From positions 99,438 to 163,437 of the forward strand of contig NMRA01000595.1 in NCBI GenBank assembly GCA_002633005.1: a DNA stretch of 64,000 nucleotides. Direction: 5' to 3'. The position numbers and the translations under genes are program-made. Origin of the DNA: Phoronis australis (lineage: Eukaryota > Phoronida > Phoronidae). The notes beneath the pieces were generated by a model, which was given only the letters and a program-made list of their open reading frames with translations, did not search any database and was not told the DNA's origin. The stretch's first letter is position 1, and the number at the start of each line of letters is the position of its first letter. Below are positions 24,701-39,065 of the stretch, in pieces.

Positions 24701-26827
24701 TTTTACCTGGTTCCTTAACGAATATTCAATTCCAAGTCCAGGCATATGTGATCTTGAGATAACGCAGCAGTCCTAGTTTGCGCACAACAGAAGCACATCA
24801 AAAACTGCATAACAATCACTCAACTGGATGACTTAATTTGAGAGCAAGCAATTTGGCATTTCGCGTAAGTGGAAAAATTGCTTCAGATTGATACCAATTT
24901 CACATGGAAATATTGCAATCGAATAGTATGATACCTACCCCAGTGACAGCTAGGTTTCTTGACCTGGTAACAGGTCCAAGTTGTTCTTGAGCGGGTGGGG
25001 GTTGGGTCAGTGCAAATAGTACATCGTCAGGGAGGAAGTCACTCTGTAGAGATGTGGGGAGGGGCTTAGACCTGTCAATCACTTGGTCAGCATGCCTGAG
25101 ATCCGGTAGGTTACCTGGAACAAGTAACATGTAATTCATGTAACTCAAGAGGATCATGTACATTACTTGACTACTTATTGTGCTGGTAAACACTTTGGAA
25201 TGTTCAAAACTTAAGGANNNNNNNNNNNNNNNNNNNNNNNNNNNNNNNNNNNNNNNNNNNNNNNNNNNNNNNNNNNNNNNNNNNNNNNNNNNNNNNNNNN
25301 NNNNNNNNNNNNNNNNNNNNNNNNNNNNNNNNNNNNNNNNNNNNNNNNNNNNNNNNNNNNNNNNNNNNNNNNNNNNNNNNNNNNNNNNNNNNNNNNNNNN
25401 NNNNNNNNNNNNNNNNNNNNNNNATTCTCTTAATCACCTCAATACAGTAAATTTTATCTCACCAATTTAGCACACAATATGGCAAAAAAATGAAATTTCA
25501 TTTCCTCATTTTTTTCATAAACGATGACTGAGCAGCAAAATTTGAAGCAAAGCTTTTATTTATCATTTTCAAGTTCTAAGTCACACCTTCCACCTGAAAG
25601 TACTTCACAGAATGGCAGGGATTTACAACATTTAGAAGCGTTACAAAAAGTGAATTCCTGTGTTCGACGTAGGTGAGATTTGACAGTAATCTGATATATG
25701 GATGTGGAAGTGTTGCGTGTGAACTTGAAATACTCAATAATCTCAAGATTGCATGTATGTGACTGTGAACTTGGAATACATTGTGAAACTTGGCAAGTTC
25801 ACTCAAATAATCACGTTGGTGTTGATAAAAATTTGCACTGAACTAAAGCTTTATGACAAGTTAATAAAACAATGAAAATTTTTGTCAACCACTTTTCAAC
25901 TATCAGCGATCTTATTCACCAAACAACAAATTGATTAACCACTTCTCCAATTCTGTGACACAATCTCCAGTAAAAGAGAAAATGGGTGACCATAAGGCCA
26001 ATAATTACAAAAAAAATACAATTAATCAACAATTCTACCTGGTTGCTTAACGAATATTCAATTGCAAGTCCAGGCATATGTGATCTTGAGACAAAGCAGC
26101 AGTCCTAGTTCGCGCACAACAGAAGCACATCAAAAACTGCATAACAATCACTCAACTGGATAACTTAATTTGAGAGCAAGCAATTTGGTATTTCGCGTAA
26201 GTGGAAAAATTGCTTCAGATTGATACCAATTTCACATGGAAATATTGCAATCGAATAGTATGATACCTACCCCAGTGACAGCTAGGTTTCTTGACCTGGT
26301 AACAGGTCCAAGTTGTTCTTGAGCGGGTGGGGGTTGGGTCAGTGCAAATAGTACATCGTCAGGGAGGAAGTCACTCTGTAGAGATGTGGGGAGGGGCTTA
26401 GACCTGTCAATCACTTGGTCAGCATGCCTGAGATCCGGTAGGTTACCTGGAACAAGTAACATGTAATTCATGTAACTCAAGAGGATCATGTACATTACTT
26501 GAGTACTTATTGTGCTGGTAAACACTTTGGAATGTTCAAAACTTAAGGATTTGCACAAAAAAAGTTAAAGTTAAAACTTGTTTCATATCCGGCAAAAACT
26601 CAGTTGAGACATTTTCCTTATAAATCTGTTATCAGTTTGTTGAATACATCTGAGGTCATTACTGTTTCCATGACCTAATAAAGCCTGAATACTGTCTATG
26701 ACCACTCACTATCATTGCCATTAACAGAGACCAAAGCCTTGGCCGAAGTCCGAGGTGTACTCTTGGTTGACTGTGGCTGTGACCTGGGCACAGGCGGAGG
26801 ACTGGGGGCAATCTGTACATCAGCCAT
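3436..26827 (-). CDS. AXDND1: axonemal dynein light chain domain-containing protein 1 (complete, about 25 exons)
   Basis: Exons in transcript order, all with AG/GT borders and matching phases: 26710-26827, 26271-26446, 23766-23866, 23354-23456, 22920-23005, 21640-21696, 20779-20962, 20311-20405, 19779-19871, 18808-18874, 17622-17780, 17211-17479, 14527-14608, 13467-13698, 11760-11840, 11325-11440, 10703-10800, 9475-9759, 8668-8764, 7795-8013, 7053-7295, 6448-6477, 5799-5873, 5150-5274, 3436-3706. The sum is 3462 nt, about 1153 residues; human AXDND1 is about 1010. Family signatures include SKPLPTSLQSDFLPDDVLFA near residue 55, GAGKDISFLYD near 130, DTLIPEEYHIV near 172, and the dynein light chain-like block MHNLL...YNIIFHEMIRQ near 255. 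The protein is mostly helical and is expected in the sperm flagellum or manchette. A second copy of exon 2 lies at 24939-25114 beside a gap. Oddities are an 11760-11840 exon that resembles the end of the preceding exon, and a 10-codon microexon. Confidence 0.93.
3803..3887. repeat. short foldback (hairpin) element, copy 1
   Basis: TTTTGAGAACCAGTTT at 3818 pairs with AAACTGGTTCTCAAAA ending at 3872, around a loop of about 23 bases. Weaker inverted similarity continues outward for about 15 bases each side. A second copy lies at 34978-35090, so it is a dispersed family. It lies in the last AXDND1 intron. Confidence 0.75.
4680..4880 (+). mobile_element. retroposon-like 3' end with poly(A) tail
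   Basis: A plus-strand segment ends in AATAAAAC shortly before a long A-rich tail (about 4857-4890), inside an intron of the minus-strand AXDND1 gene. That arrangement fits the 3' end of a LINE or other poly(A)-dependent insertion. I see no reverse transcriptase frame attached, so it would be 5'-truncated. Its 5' limit is uncertain. Confidence 0.4.
4926..5132. repeat. 41-base minisatellite
   Basis: Five copies of a 41-base unit containing GTAAAGTGTGTCACG and ATGAACATGAACATAGCTGA; the fourth copy carries a small deletion. The array ends about 18 bases from the AXDND1 exon at 5150-5274, within the downstream intron. Confidence 0.93.
6448..6477 (-). CDS. AXDND1: possible AXDND1 10-codon microexon
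   Basis: A 30-base segment lies between a TCTAG acceptor and a GTAAGT donor, phase 0 on both sides, encoding GLFQFTYTEM. The flanking exons (7053-7295 and 5799-5873) are also phase 0 and can join without it. It is therefore an optional exon supported only by splice-site quality and an open frame. Confidence 0.4.
7053..7295 (-). CDS. AXDND1: AXDND1 acidic low-complexity exon
   Basis: The exon is in phase 0 at both ends and encodes 81 residues rich in Glu, Asp, Gln, Ala and Pro, including an AAAADDQ stretch and alternating TEPEPE-type residues. Vertebrate AXDND1 also carries a long Glu-rich tract in its C-terminal third, so this is probably the positional counterpart although the exact sequence is not conserved. 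No fold is expected. Confidence 0.75.
11760..11840 (-). CDS. AXDND1: AXDND1 27-codon exon resembling the end of the preceding exon
   Basis: The exon is phase 1 on both sides and 81 bases long, so it can be included or skipped without changing frame. It encodes AKDINTNMHDLADEMLTQLK and ends LGEN before the donor. The preceding exon (13467-13698) ends with MNTLNTSIHELLKQL and then NDGEN at the same phase. Human AXDND1 passes from its NGDNG equivalent directly to the next conserved block, so this exon looks like an extra, partly duplicated cassette. Confidence 0.7.
14283..14350. repeat. 23-base tandem repeat, three copies
   Basis: Three near-perfect copies of a unit containing AAAATGCAGTGTACAATGAA lie in an AXDND1 intron. 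Confidence 0.85.
15640..15915. repeat. degenerate tandem repeat of about 55-60 bases
   Basis: Four to five diverged copies share GATAACAAA..TAGTGGGAACAGGCCTTGA and TTCAACAAA cores; the last two copies are nearly identical to each other. The array is intronic within AXDND1. Confidence 0.75.
17622..20962 (-). CDS. AXDND1: AXDND1 dynein light chain-like (Ax_dynein_light) region, exons 7-11
   Basis: Exons 20779-20962, 20311-20405, 19779-19871, 18808-18874 and 17622-17780 encode about residues 214-413. Visible in order are KPTSRFEVLQLKKTLDNMLE, a KGPTQMHNLLELIKKEQ helix, IFHEMIRQ followed by VSVECIERGQLL, then long heptad-like helices ending REIWSTAAYSLALK. The IRQV-(S/T)-x-(D/E/N)-C-x-ERG pattern is the part shared with the p28/DNALI1 inner-arm dynein light chain family. 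The order and spacing follow vertebrate AXDND1 closely, so assignment is firm; the biochemical partner is not evident from sequence. Confidence 0.88.
21860..22110 (+). mobile_element. tRNA-derived SINE-like element
   Basis: GGTTCAAGTCTC near 21910 matches an RNA polymerase III B box, and a degenerate A-box-like stretch (TAGTGTGATAGG) lies about 35 bases upstream. The 3' part, around CAGATGATTAGTGCAATGGG to about 22090, is found again at 63345-63420, showing dispersal. A head with a B box and a shared tail is the SINE architecture. It lies in an AXDND1 intron. Confidence 0.5.
24939..25114 (-). CDS. AXDND1: second copy of AXDND1 exon 2 (probable allelic or assembly duplicate)
   Basis: This 176-base exon repeats 26271-26446 with the same predicted protein, acceptor and donor. 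It is phase 1 in and phase 0 out, so using both copies in series would break the frame. It sits immediately left of the 206-base gap, inside a block whose other copy begins immediately right of the gap. The simplest reading is two haplotypes placed in tandem by the assembler, not a real extra exon. Confidence 0.75.
25218..25423. other. assembly gap (206 unknown bases)
   Basis: All bases are N; flanked by the two copies of the AXDND1 exon 2 block. Confidence 0.99.
26710..26827 (-). CDS. AXDND1: AXDND1 exon 1, start codon
   Basis: The exon opens with MADVQIAPSPPPVP, a Pro/Ser/Thr-rich, probably disordered N terminus, and ends in phase 1 at a GTGAGT donor. The next exon restores the frame as Ser-Asn-Leu-Pro, which supports this start. 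No in-frame upstream exon is needed, since human AXDND1 also begins with a short Ser/Thr/Pro-rich leader before the conserved SKLLPTSLQ block. Confidence 0.85.
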
Positions 26828-28638
26828 GATGCCTGCTTATATTACGTTACACTGTTCTGTAACAGAAACACAAATGTCAATCAAGATGGAAACTCCACAC
26901 ATCTCACGATATCTTGTACTTTGTCAACATTTGTGCAAGACCAGCTATCATCAAGAAGCATGTTTAAGAAGAGCGCCATTATTACTAGACCATGTGGTTA
27001 ACCTAAGGTGGAATGGCCCTGTCATAAATTAGTGGATGCAACAAAGAATTAATATTTGGAAAAAATATTGATTGCGTGACTGTTAACAGTTGAAGGTGTC
27101 TATTTTCATTTGAAATTGGTAAAAAGTAATATGCCTCTAACACATTAATTAGCCAAAGTGCAATTTGAAAAAAATCTTCCAGAGCGCTGAGTTAGGATGT
27201 ACATGCTGTTGTCTGTATGGTGCTGCTGACCTGAGGTAAACATAAACGAAGTTTATCAATAAAATGTTCAAATCTGGCCCTGCTCATTAAACATGATCAG
27301 GCTGAGTTTAGCTCATCAAAACTGCGATGTATTTTCCTTAGCTAGACACGCTGGAAAACTGTATACAGGGTTACCCTAACGAATTGGCCAAATAACATCC
27401 AACACAAAATTAGTGTCATTAAAAACTGCACTCTTTCTTGAGTGAACTTTATCATTAAGGAAAATTGCAGTTCTACCATTTTTCTGCTACTTGAGTTGTG
27501 GGGCAATGTTATGCAGTCACGGGTTCTTGGCACCATCAAATACATAGATGATGAATTTCAAAGTAAGCGCATCGTTGGTCTTCTCTACTTCTACACATAT
27601 CTTCGATGAAGCTTAGTTGTGAGAATTAAGGTGACTTTGGCGAAGTATTCCAACTCCACTTTTTTGGTTGCCATTGACTTTTTCACCGCACGCGCGATAA
27701 CCACAAAGTATGTCAGCTGCGTTGTCGTGAGTTATGCAAATGCTAGCGCGAGACTGAGCGAAGCGCGTGACACTAGCGCATGACACTTGCAAAATAGCAT
27801 GAGAAGGTATCAGGTGAAATTTGGAAGATTTGTATCCCTTGGACTTTTTATTCATCAACATGCATGATTTCACGTAACCTCCTTAAAATGGCGCCCGGTA
27901 ACTGAGAGAAACTCGAGCAAACCATGACAGATTTTCATTGATTTGTTCAAATTGTTTTGACTGAACCATGTTCAGACTGATGGTATGAGTTGTTTATAAC
28001 TCCATATATGCATGTTTCGACATGAATAACTTTTTGTGGGTATGTTTTGCAGCTTTTTTTAAATGACATGAGTTTTAAGTGTGGAATGGATTTTTGTCGA
28101 GGTGAAAACTCAAAATCAGTGATCGGATTTGGGTTACCGCCCGTTTAAAATACATGTAATGAAATGTGTACAGAAAGCGAATGGAAGTATTGTAGCCCCT
28201 AAATGGCCAACGGAGGGCTATACTTCAGTATACTTGTTGCCTACATTGTGTCATGATGTGGCCAGTGCCCGAGCAACACGATGGGGAACTTGTCTTATCA
28301 GAATGATCTTTAAAACTCGCAAAGAATGAAGTGAAATTCTAATTGTCTCTTCATCTAATAAGACAAATCTAGTAACCCCTCATTGCCCACTGACATTGAC
28401 ACTCAGTCAGTGCACAGCAAATTGAACGCTTGTTATTGGAAGTCCAAGCCGTCAGAAGTTCAGAAATGCCCCCTAGAAATAATTTTGATATTGTGATTGG
28501 CTCATGCACTGTGGCTAACAAATGGTGCCTTTTTAATCGGGATTTATATCTGAACATGATCAAAAAGTCTGGAAACAAAACTTTCAAACTTACTTCATCG
28601 GTTGCTTTATGGAGTCAGCCATATTGTCGTTTGCGACT

Positions 28639-28652
28639 GTTGCCAGGAAAAC
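28639..28652 (+). promoter_or_regulatory. RFX X-box match
   Basis: GTTGCCAGGAAAAC fits the X-box consensus RYYNYY, one to three bases, RRNRAC exactly, with a two-base spacer. It is 38 bases upstream of the SURF2 start codon and 1.8 kb upstream of AXDND1. RFX factors control ciliary genes, so its most natural target would be AXDND1, but its position favours SURF2. Confidence 0.45.
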
Positions 28653-28672
28653 GAAGGCATTGTGGGTGTCGA

Positions 28673-28680
28673 TGACGTCA
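28673..28680. promoter_or_regulatory. palindromic CRE (TGACGTCA)
   Basis: A perfect cAMP-response element lies 10 bases before the SURF2 start codon, in the 5' UTR or core promoter. The same octamer occurs in both copies of the duplicated promoter-like block at 40439 and 43783. Confidence 0.5.
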
Positions 28681-28689
28681 TTTTTCAAG

Positions 28690-34262
<5,573 letters not shown>

Positions 34263-34265
<3 letters not shown>

Positions 34266-34385
34266 CCGGTGGTGTGTTGACCGGTGGTGTGTTGAGCGGT
34301 GGTGTGTTGACCGGTGGTGTGTTGGTCGGTGGTTGTCGGTCGTCATTGTGTTTACCCGTGGTGCTTTGACCGGTGGTGTGTTAAA
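34263..34385. repeat. 15-base minisatellite starting at the SURF2 stop codon
   Basis: Units of the type TTGACCGGTGGTGTG run from the last bases of the SURF2 coding exon through the start of its 3' UTR, with degenerate members in the middle. The TGA stop is part of the first unit, so copy-number change here would not alter the protein. Confidence 0.9.
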
Positions 34386-34977
34386 TGAACTTTAAATGAA
34401 GGATCTGTCCTCCCTTTGCCAGAATTCATTATGGGGTTTTTCTTGTCATGTTATTTGGCAAAATCTGTTACCTTGCAACTGAGTTGAAGCTGAGAAGTCA
34501 AATGAAGTTGGTATTTAATGACTGTTTTAAAATTCTTTTTCCTCTCATAAGTACCTTATAAATTCGTTGTCATTTTTTTGATAATCATTGGTGATAATTT
34601 GAACATCATTAATTTTTTGAGTGCTCTTTCAAAAAGTAAAGGTGAACAACAGAGCCTGTGAAGTCAGATGGTTAAAGCCATCAACACCATTATGAACGTG
34701 TTTGCTGTCTCAGTAGACCTAGGAACAGCCAAAGGCTGATTACCCGACACGCCAAACAAGAAAAGATACAAACACTTGTATTCCAGATAGCTGACATCCT
34801 GCTGACCAAAAACAGTAAGGATTATGGAAATGAACCTTAATACACGAAGACTACATAACTCTCTAATTGGCAGTTTTCTTTAGTAATAGCTTACTTGTGC
34901 AGTTACCAGTGACAAGCTTACATAGACTCAGTCCACATTTCTAAACTATCATTCACATGTTGCTTTGCGGATTCCCA

Positions 34978-35090
34978 ATGCCAGTAGTCAGATATAACAT
35001 GCCGGAATTTTGAGAACCAGTTTTCTCCATTGAATAATGAGGATCAAACTGGTTCTCAAAAGTGGGTATTTTATATCCGACTATTGGCGC
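34978..35090. repeat. foldback (hairpin) element, copy 2
   Basis: The same inner arms as at 3818-3872 occur at 35008-35024 and 35046-35061. Outer arms also pair: CCAGTAGTCAGATATAACAT on the left against the complement of TTTTATATCCGACTATTGG on the right. The total is about 110 bases, a MITE-sized palindrome next to a retroelement relic. Confidence 0.8.
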
Positions 35091-35093
35091 ACT

Positions 35094-35245
35094 GCCAGTC
35101 TACCACCTGCATATGTCTATCTACCCAAGCTGTATCACTGGAAGTTTGAAGGTGGCTCTCTCACTTGGACATCTTTCCATGACTTGTTCTGCACCACTAT
35201 GGATTCCAACATTTCTCTGGCCTGTGTGCTTATACACCTTTCTAT
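35094..35245 (+). pseudogene. relic of a BEL/Pao-type gag (DUF1759-like)
   Basis: The conceptual translation contains LPPAYVYLPKL, a tryptophan-containing segment ending SLTWTSFHDLF, and then a DSNISLA-type motif. This order (LPKL, F-x-G, W-x-x-F-x-D-x-F, then a short Asn/Ser-Leu segment) is typical of gag regions of BEL/Pao retrotransposons. It lasts only about 50 codons, with no protease, polymerase or LTR recognised, so it is a decayed fragment. Confidence 0.5.
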
Positions 35246-36294
35246 CAGGAGATGTCAAAAAAAAATGCAAAAGTTCTCATGACAAAGACATTGGCCTTCT
35301 TCAATAATGGTATGACCTGAAGGCAAAATTGATCAACATCCTCGTAAACGCACCACTATATTCCAGGCCCATTAGTTCACTTCTCAAGTCTTCAGGGTTT
35401 CTGGGATGAGGTGGATTCCGGTCATATCCACAATGCTCATGGGCGAAGTGGAGTTTTATGTGTCATAATTTCGCTGATGATTTTTAGGAAGTTACCACAT
35501 GGTATCAAGACTACTATATCGTGAACATGACACCAACTGAAAAGAACATTCCCATTGTTACTGTCTGCCCAGTTTCTTCAACGTCGTCCAACAAAAATAC
35601 TCTTGTCACCCTGATCCTAGTACTGGACTTGTTCTCCTGAGGATCGCCGCCTCTCGAACTCGCCACATATACAAGGGATTTCAGTTTGTGTTCTTGAGCG
35701 CGGAAGCTGACCAACATTCGCCAATCGTAAATTTTAGCGTGAACCTGTGAAGGCAATTGACCTAATCTCCACGTGCCTTCTAGTTCTTGATTAATGATTC
35801 AATTGACTAGAAGATTTGGGTGATGTATTTATTATTCAACAGCATCAAATAATTTTGTGATTATCGCGCACACGCTGCTTTCTTCAAGCGTACTTCCGGC
35901 AAGTAGCATTTTCGTCGATTTGTGTGAATGGAGACAGATGGTGCTGTCTTTCGACAAAACTTGTAATTAGGCGAATAAGTTGCTGGACCGGGGCCAGTTG
36001 AATCTAAAAGAATGCAAAAAGATACATTTTAGTTAAGGTTATGTTGGTGCCCATAAAAATGGCTAAATTTGGCCGACTCCGAGCATATCATACATCACAT
36101 GGCTGATCGGATCTAATTCATGTGAAACTTTCAGATCAGTACTATGCCCAGTCTCAAAGGTGTTATGAATTGTTTTTAAAATGTAACACTTTTGCATGAA
36201 GGGCTATCAAAAAGTAGGACTTTGATGAATTTCATGAAAATTGTATAAAATTGCACAGTCCAGAATGAAATGATCAGTAATTTAGGAAACTAAA

Positions 36295-36699
36295 ATTAAA
36301 AACCGGACGATCGCCGCACAAATGAAGACGTACATGTATATGATAAATCAACGTTTTGTCTATTCGTTAGATATCATCAGGATGTTTACATACTTTAGGA
36401 CAACAAGTGCCAACATACATCTCAGGTGACATCCATGAAGTGAGAGATACAGAGTAGTCAGTAGCTGGTCATCACCATAGTTGCAGGGTCACTGAACTTT
36501 GCAGGTTGTTCAGAGAATCAGTAGCTGATTCTGAATGACTACTCTGTATCTCTCACTTCACTTCATGGATGTCACCTGAGATGTATGTTGGCACTTGTTG
36601 TCCTAAAGTATGTAAATATCCTGATGATGCCTAACGAATAGACGAAACGTTGATTTATCGTGACTTCTTCCTTTGTGCGGCGACCGTCCGGTTGTTAAT
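36295..36699. mobile_element. foldback element with arms of about 165 bases
   Basis: The left arm (36295 to about 36468) and right arm (about 36520 to 36699) are inverted copies, beginning and ending with an AACCGGACG(A/G)TCGCCGCACA sequence. The loop is about 50 bases. No transposase is present, so it is a non-autonomous element. Each arm carries a hammerhead-ribozyme-like core, discussed in the findings. Confidence 0.85.
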
Positions 36700-38468
36700 C
36701 TTACTGTGGCCAAGAACTGATTTAATTAAGATGTGTTTGATACCTCACCTTCATGTTATTGATACCATCAGGGTGTACATTTATGTTTTTACTAAATTTT
36801 ACTAAAAAGACATGGTCACACGTGACCCAATTGGTAACAAAAGGTAAAAAATAAAGTCCTACAGACTTTCTACTTTAAAAAAATATCTACTTTTACTCCT
36901 AATTAAAATCTACACTTTCCTACATATTTTGCTAAATATACTGAGTTGTCAATAACCTTAAAGTACTACTGCCGCGTGTTTTTTTGTGACTAAAGTGTTA
37001 TATTTTTCATTGATTATTTAATATACAGTTGTACAAATGTACTCCAAGCCATCTATTTTTACACTGGCATGCATCACAGGTAAGCGAATGTAAAGTAAGC
37101 GGCCTACATTCATCTTTTTCTCGCTTGTTTTTCAATGAGTGTGCCATTGTGAACGCGGGCGATGTCTGGTACAGGTGTCTGTCGGCTAACTTGGTTTGGT
37201 AGTCGCACGGGGACGGAGCGCGGTCCCCCCAATTGTCTCGCCAGAATAAGGAGCGGCCGCATTTCTCGCCAACGGTTACAGACGGGTATTCGTGCGCCGT
37301 TGCTTGGTTCGGCCCCAAAGTAGATTTGTGGTCATAAGTCGCGGGCCCAGGCCACTGTAAGAGTTGTGATTATCCTTTCAACCTGCTCTTTGTCATTTCT
37401 TTGAGTTCAGTAAATAAATGTTCTCCACGTGTCATACAACGAAGCTGTTGCGTGAACTGAGATCTACTTATTTATTCTTACTCAAACCTAATTACTCCGC
37501 AATACGTACTGTCATTTGCATTTACTTAAAATTTTATTTATTTTTTTCTTATGCACGGAAGATCAGTTAATAATTTTCGTTTTATTAGCCGGCTTTGTAA
37601 ACTGCCGAGAGTCACTACGTCATCAGTGTCACCGGCACAATCCACAGAATTGAGACAAATGTCATCGTTGAAAACACGCACTCTGACTGACTGACTAAAT
37701 GATACATCACCTGTGTACAGTGCTGTAGTGGTAAAATTAAAGGTAAGTAGGCGCCAAGAGCCCTCCGTATCACCTTGAGCACTGAACGTAACTTACGGTG
37801 AGTAGGCGCTATGTTTAAATGCCAAAAGGTGGTTGGCTGCGCCTACGTGCACCTACGTCCCACTACAGCACTGCCTGCGTACACACACTGAGATTCTGTA
37901 AATCCTTTTCGCAGGAAGTAGTCAATGACTTGTTCATGAAGCACGCGTTTTGTGGACAGCCTTGAAGTAAAGTGCTCCACAAAACTTTTTATTTGGGACA
38001 CTTTGGCCTACTGTTATAAATGTGTACTTGTGTTCATTACTAAGTTTAGATGTTATTAATCTATGACTGGAGACGAAGTGACAAACACTTCTTCAGACCA
38101 AGCCAATAAAATTTCAGGTCACGCGTAACCTAAAATTTAGGATCTTAGTCTAAAGAATTTTCGACGAAGTGTCAGTTGCTTATAAGCCAAGAATCGTCCC
38201 TATATATTTTTAATAAACAACAGTTTGATACAAATTTCATAACGCCAAGTGGTCTAAATCAATTTTGACACAAAGTGCGTTGTTAATGCTGTCGCTTTGA
38301 ACATCACCTTAATTACCATTTAGGACGCCTGCACGAGCCCAGGCTGTTCTCACAGTTTAAAAAGTAACCACTTCAGTAGTGCAAACGATTCGATTGCCAC
38401 TCCGATCCGGCCTGAACTCCACTCCTGGACCCGTGCCTACAAACTTGCGATACCAACACCCGTGCCAC

Positions 38469-38820
38469 TGATCTCGGCGCACGCACCGACAGTAGGGACC
38501 TAGCCTACATGAAGGTCCATGCTGATCTCAACGCACGCGCCGACAGTAGGGACCTAGCCTACATGAAGGTCCATCAGTGCTGATCTCAACGCACGCGCCG
38601 ACAGTAGGGACCTAGCCTACATGAAGGTCCATGCTGATCTCAACGCACGCGCCGACAGTAGGTACCTAGCCTACATGAAGGTCCATGCTGATCTCAACGC
38701 ACGCGCCGACAGTAGGGACCTAGCCTACATGAAGGTCCGTGCTGATCTCAACGCACGCACCGACAGTAGGGACCTAGCCTACACGAAGGTCCATGCTGAT
38801 CTCAACACACGCGCCGACAA
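38469..38820. repeat. 54-base minisatellite
   Basis: About six and a half copies of a GC-richer unit containing GCCGACAGTAGGGACCTAGC and GAAGGTCCATGCTGATCTCA; one junction has a four-base insertion. The 18-codon periodic open frame is an artefact of unit length. Confidence 0.93.
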
Positions 38821-39065
38821 TACAGCGCCAGGCACGACCATTTTACTCATCGACATAACAATGGCTTATATCAGTTATGTTAACATCATGGTGTTTGATG
38901 GTATTTTTCTATGCCTACCTACATTTGTTTGCGCGAGGACATCTTTGTGTGAAATTAGAAATGGTTCATTCTCTTCCATTGTGTACCACGTGTGACGAAC
39001 GCCGGTTTCTGAAACTGGAAAAAATACAGTTGATTATAGATCACGAATGTAAGTCAAGTTTTCCT

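Larger units (their letters stand above)
24066..26548. repeat. duplicated 1.1-kb block flanking a 206-base gap
   Basis: 24088-25217 and 25424-26548 are near-identical apart from scattered substitutions and small indels, and each contains AXDND1 exon 2. The unknown bases are 25218-25423. One copy ends and the other begins exactly at the gap, which points to separately assembled alleles. Confidence 0.85.
26828..28689. promoter_or_regulatory. divergent intergenic region between AXDND1 and SURF2
   Basis: The 1.86-kb space between the two start codons must hold both promoters. I find no coding exon. A CpG-containing patch lies at about 27690-27780 with an octamer-type ATGCAAAT at 27734-27741. The recognisable sites near SURF2 are listed separately. 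No TATA box is obvious for either gene. Confidence 0.6.

Noticed and set aside
27665-27678. GTTGCCAT half X-box upstream of AXDND1
   Set aside because: The right half does not fit RRNRAC at any allowed spacing.
37007-37318. 103-codon minus-strand frame in a GC-richer patch
   Set aside because: No domain, no splice partners found; composition alone explains the open frame.
38621-38995. 124-codon plus-strand frame with an 18-residue periodicity
   Set aside because: It is the 54-base minisatellite read through; no splice context or start-site support.
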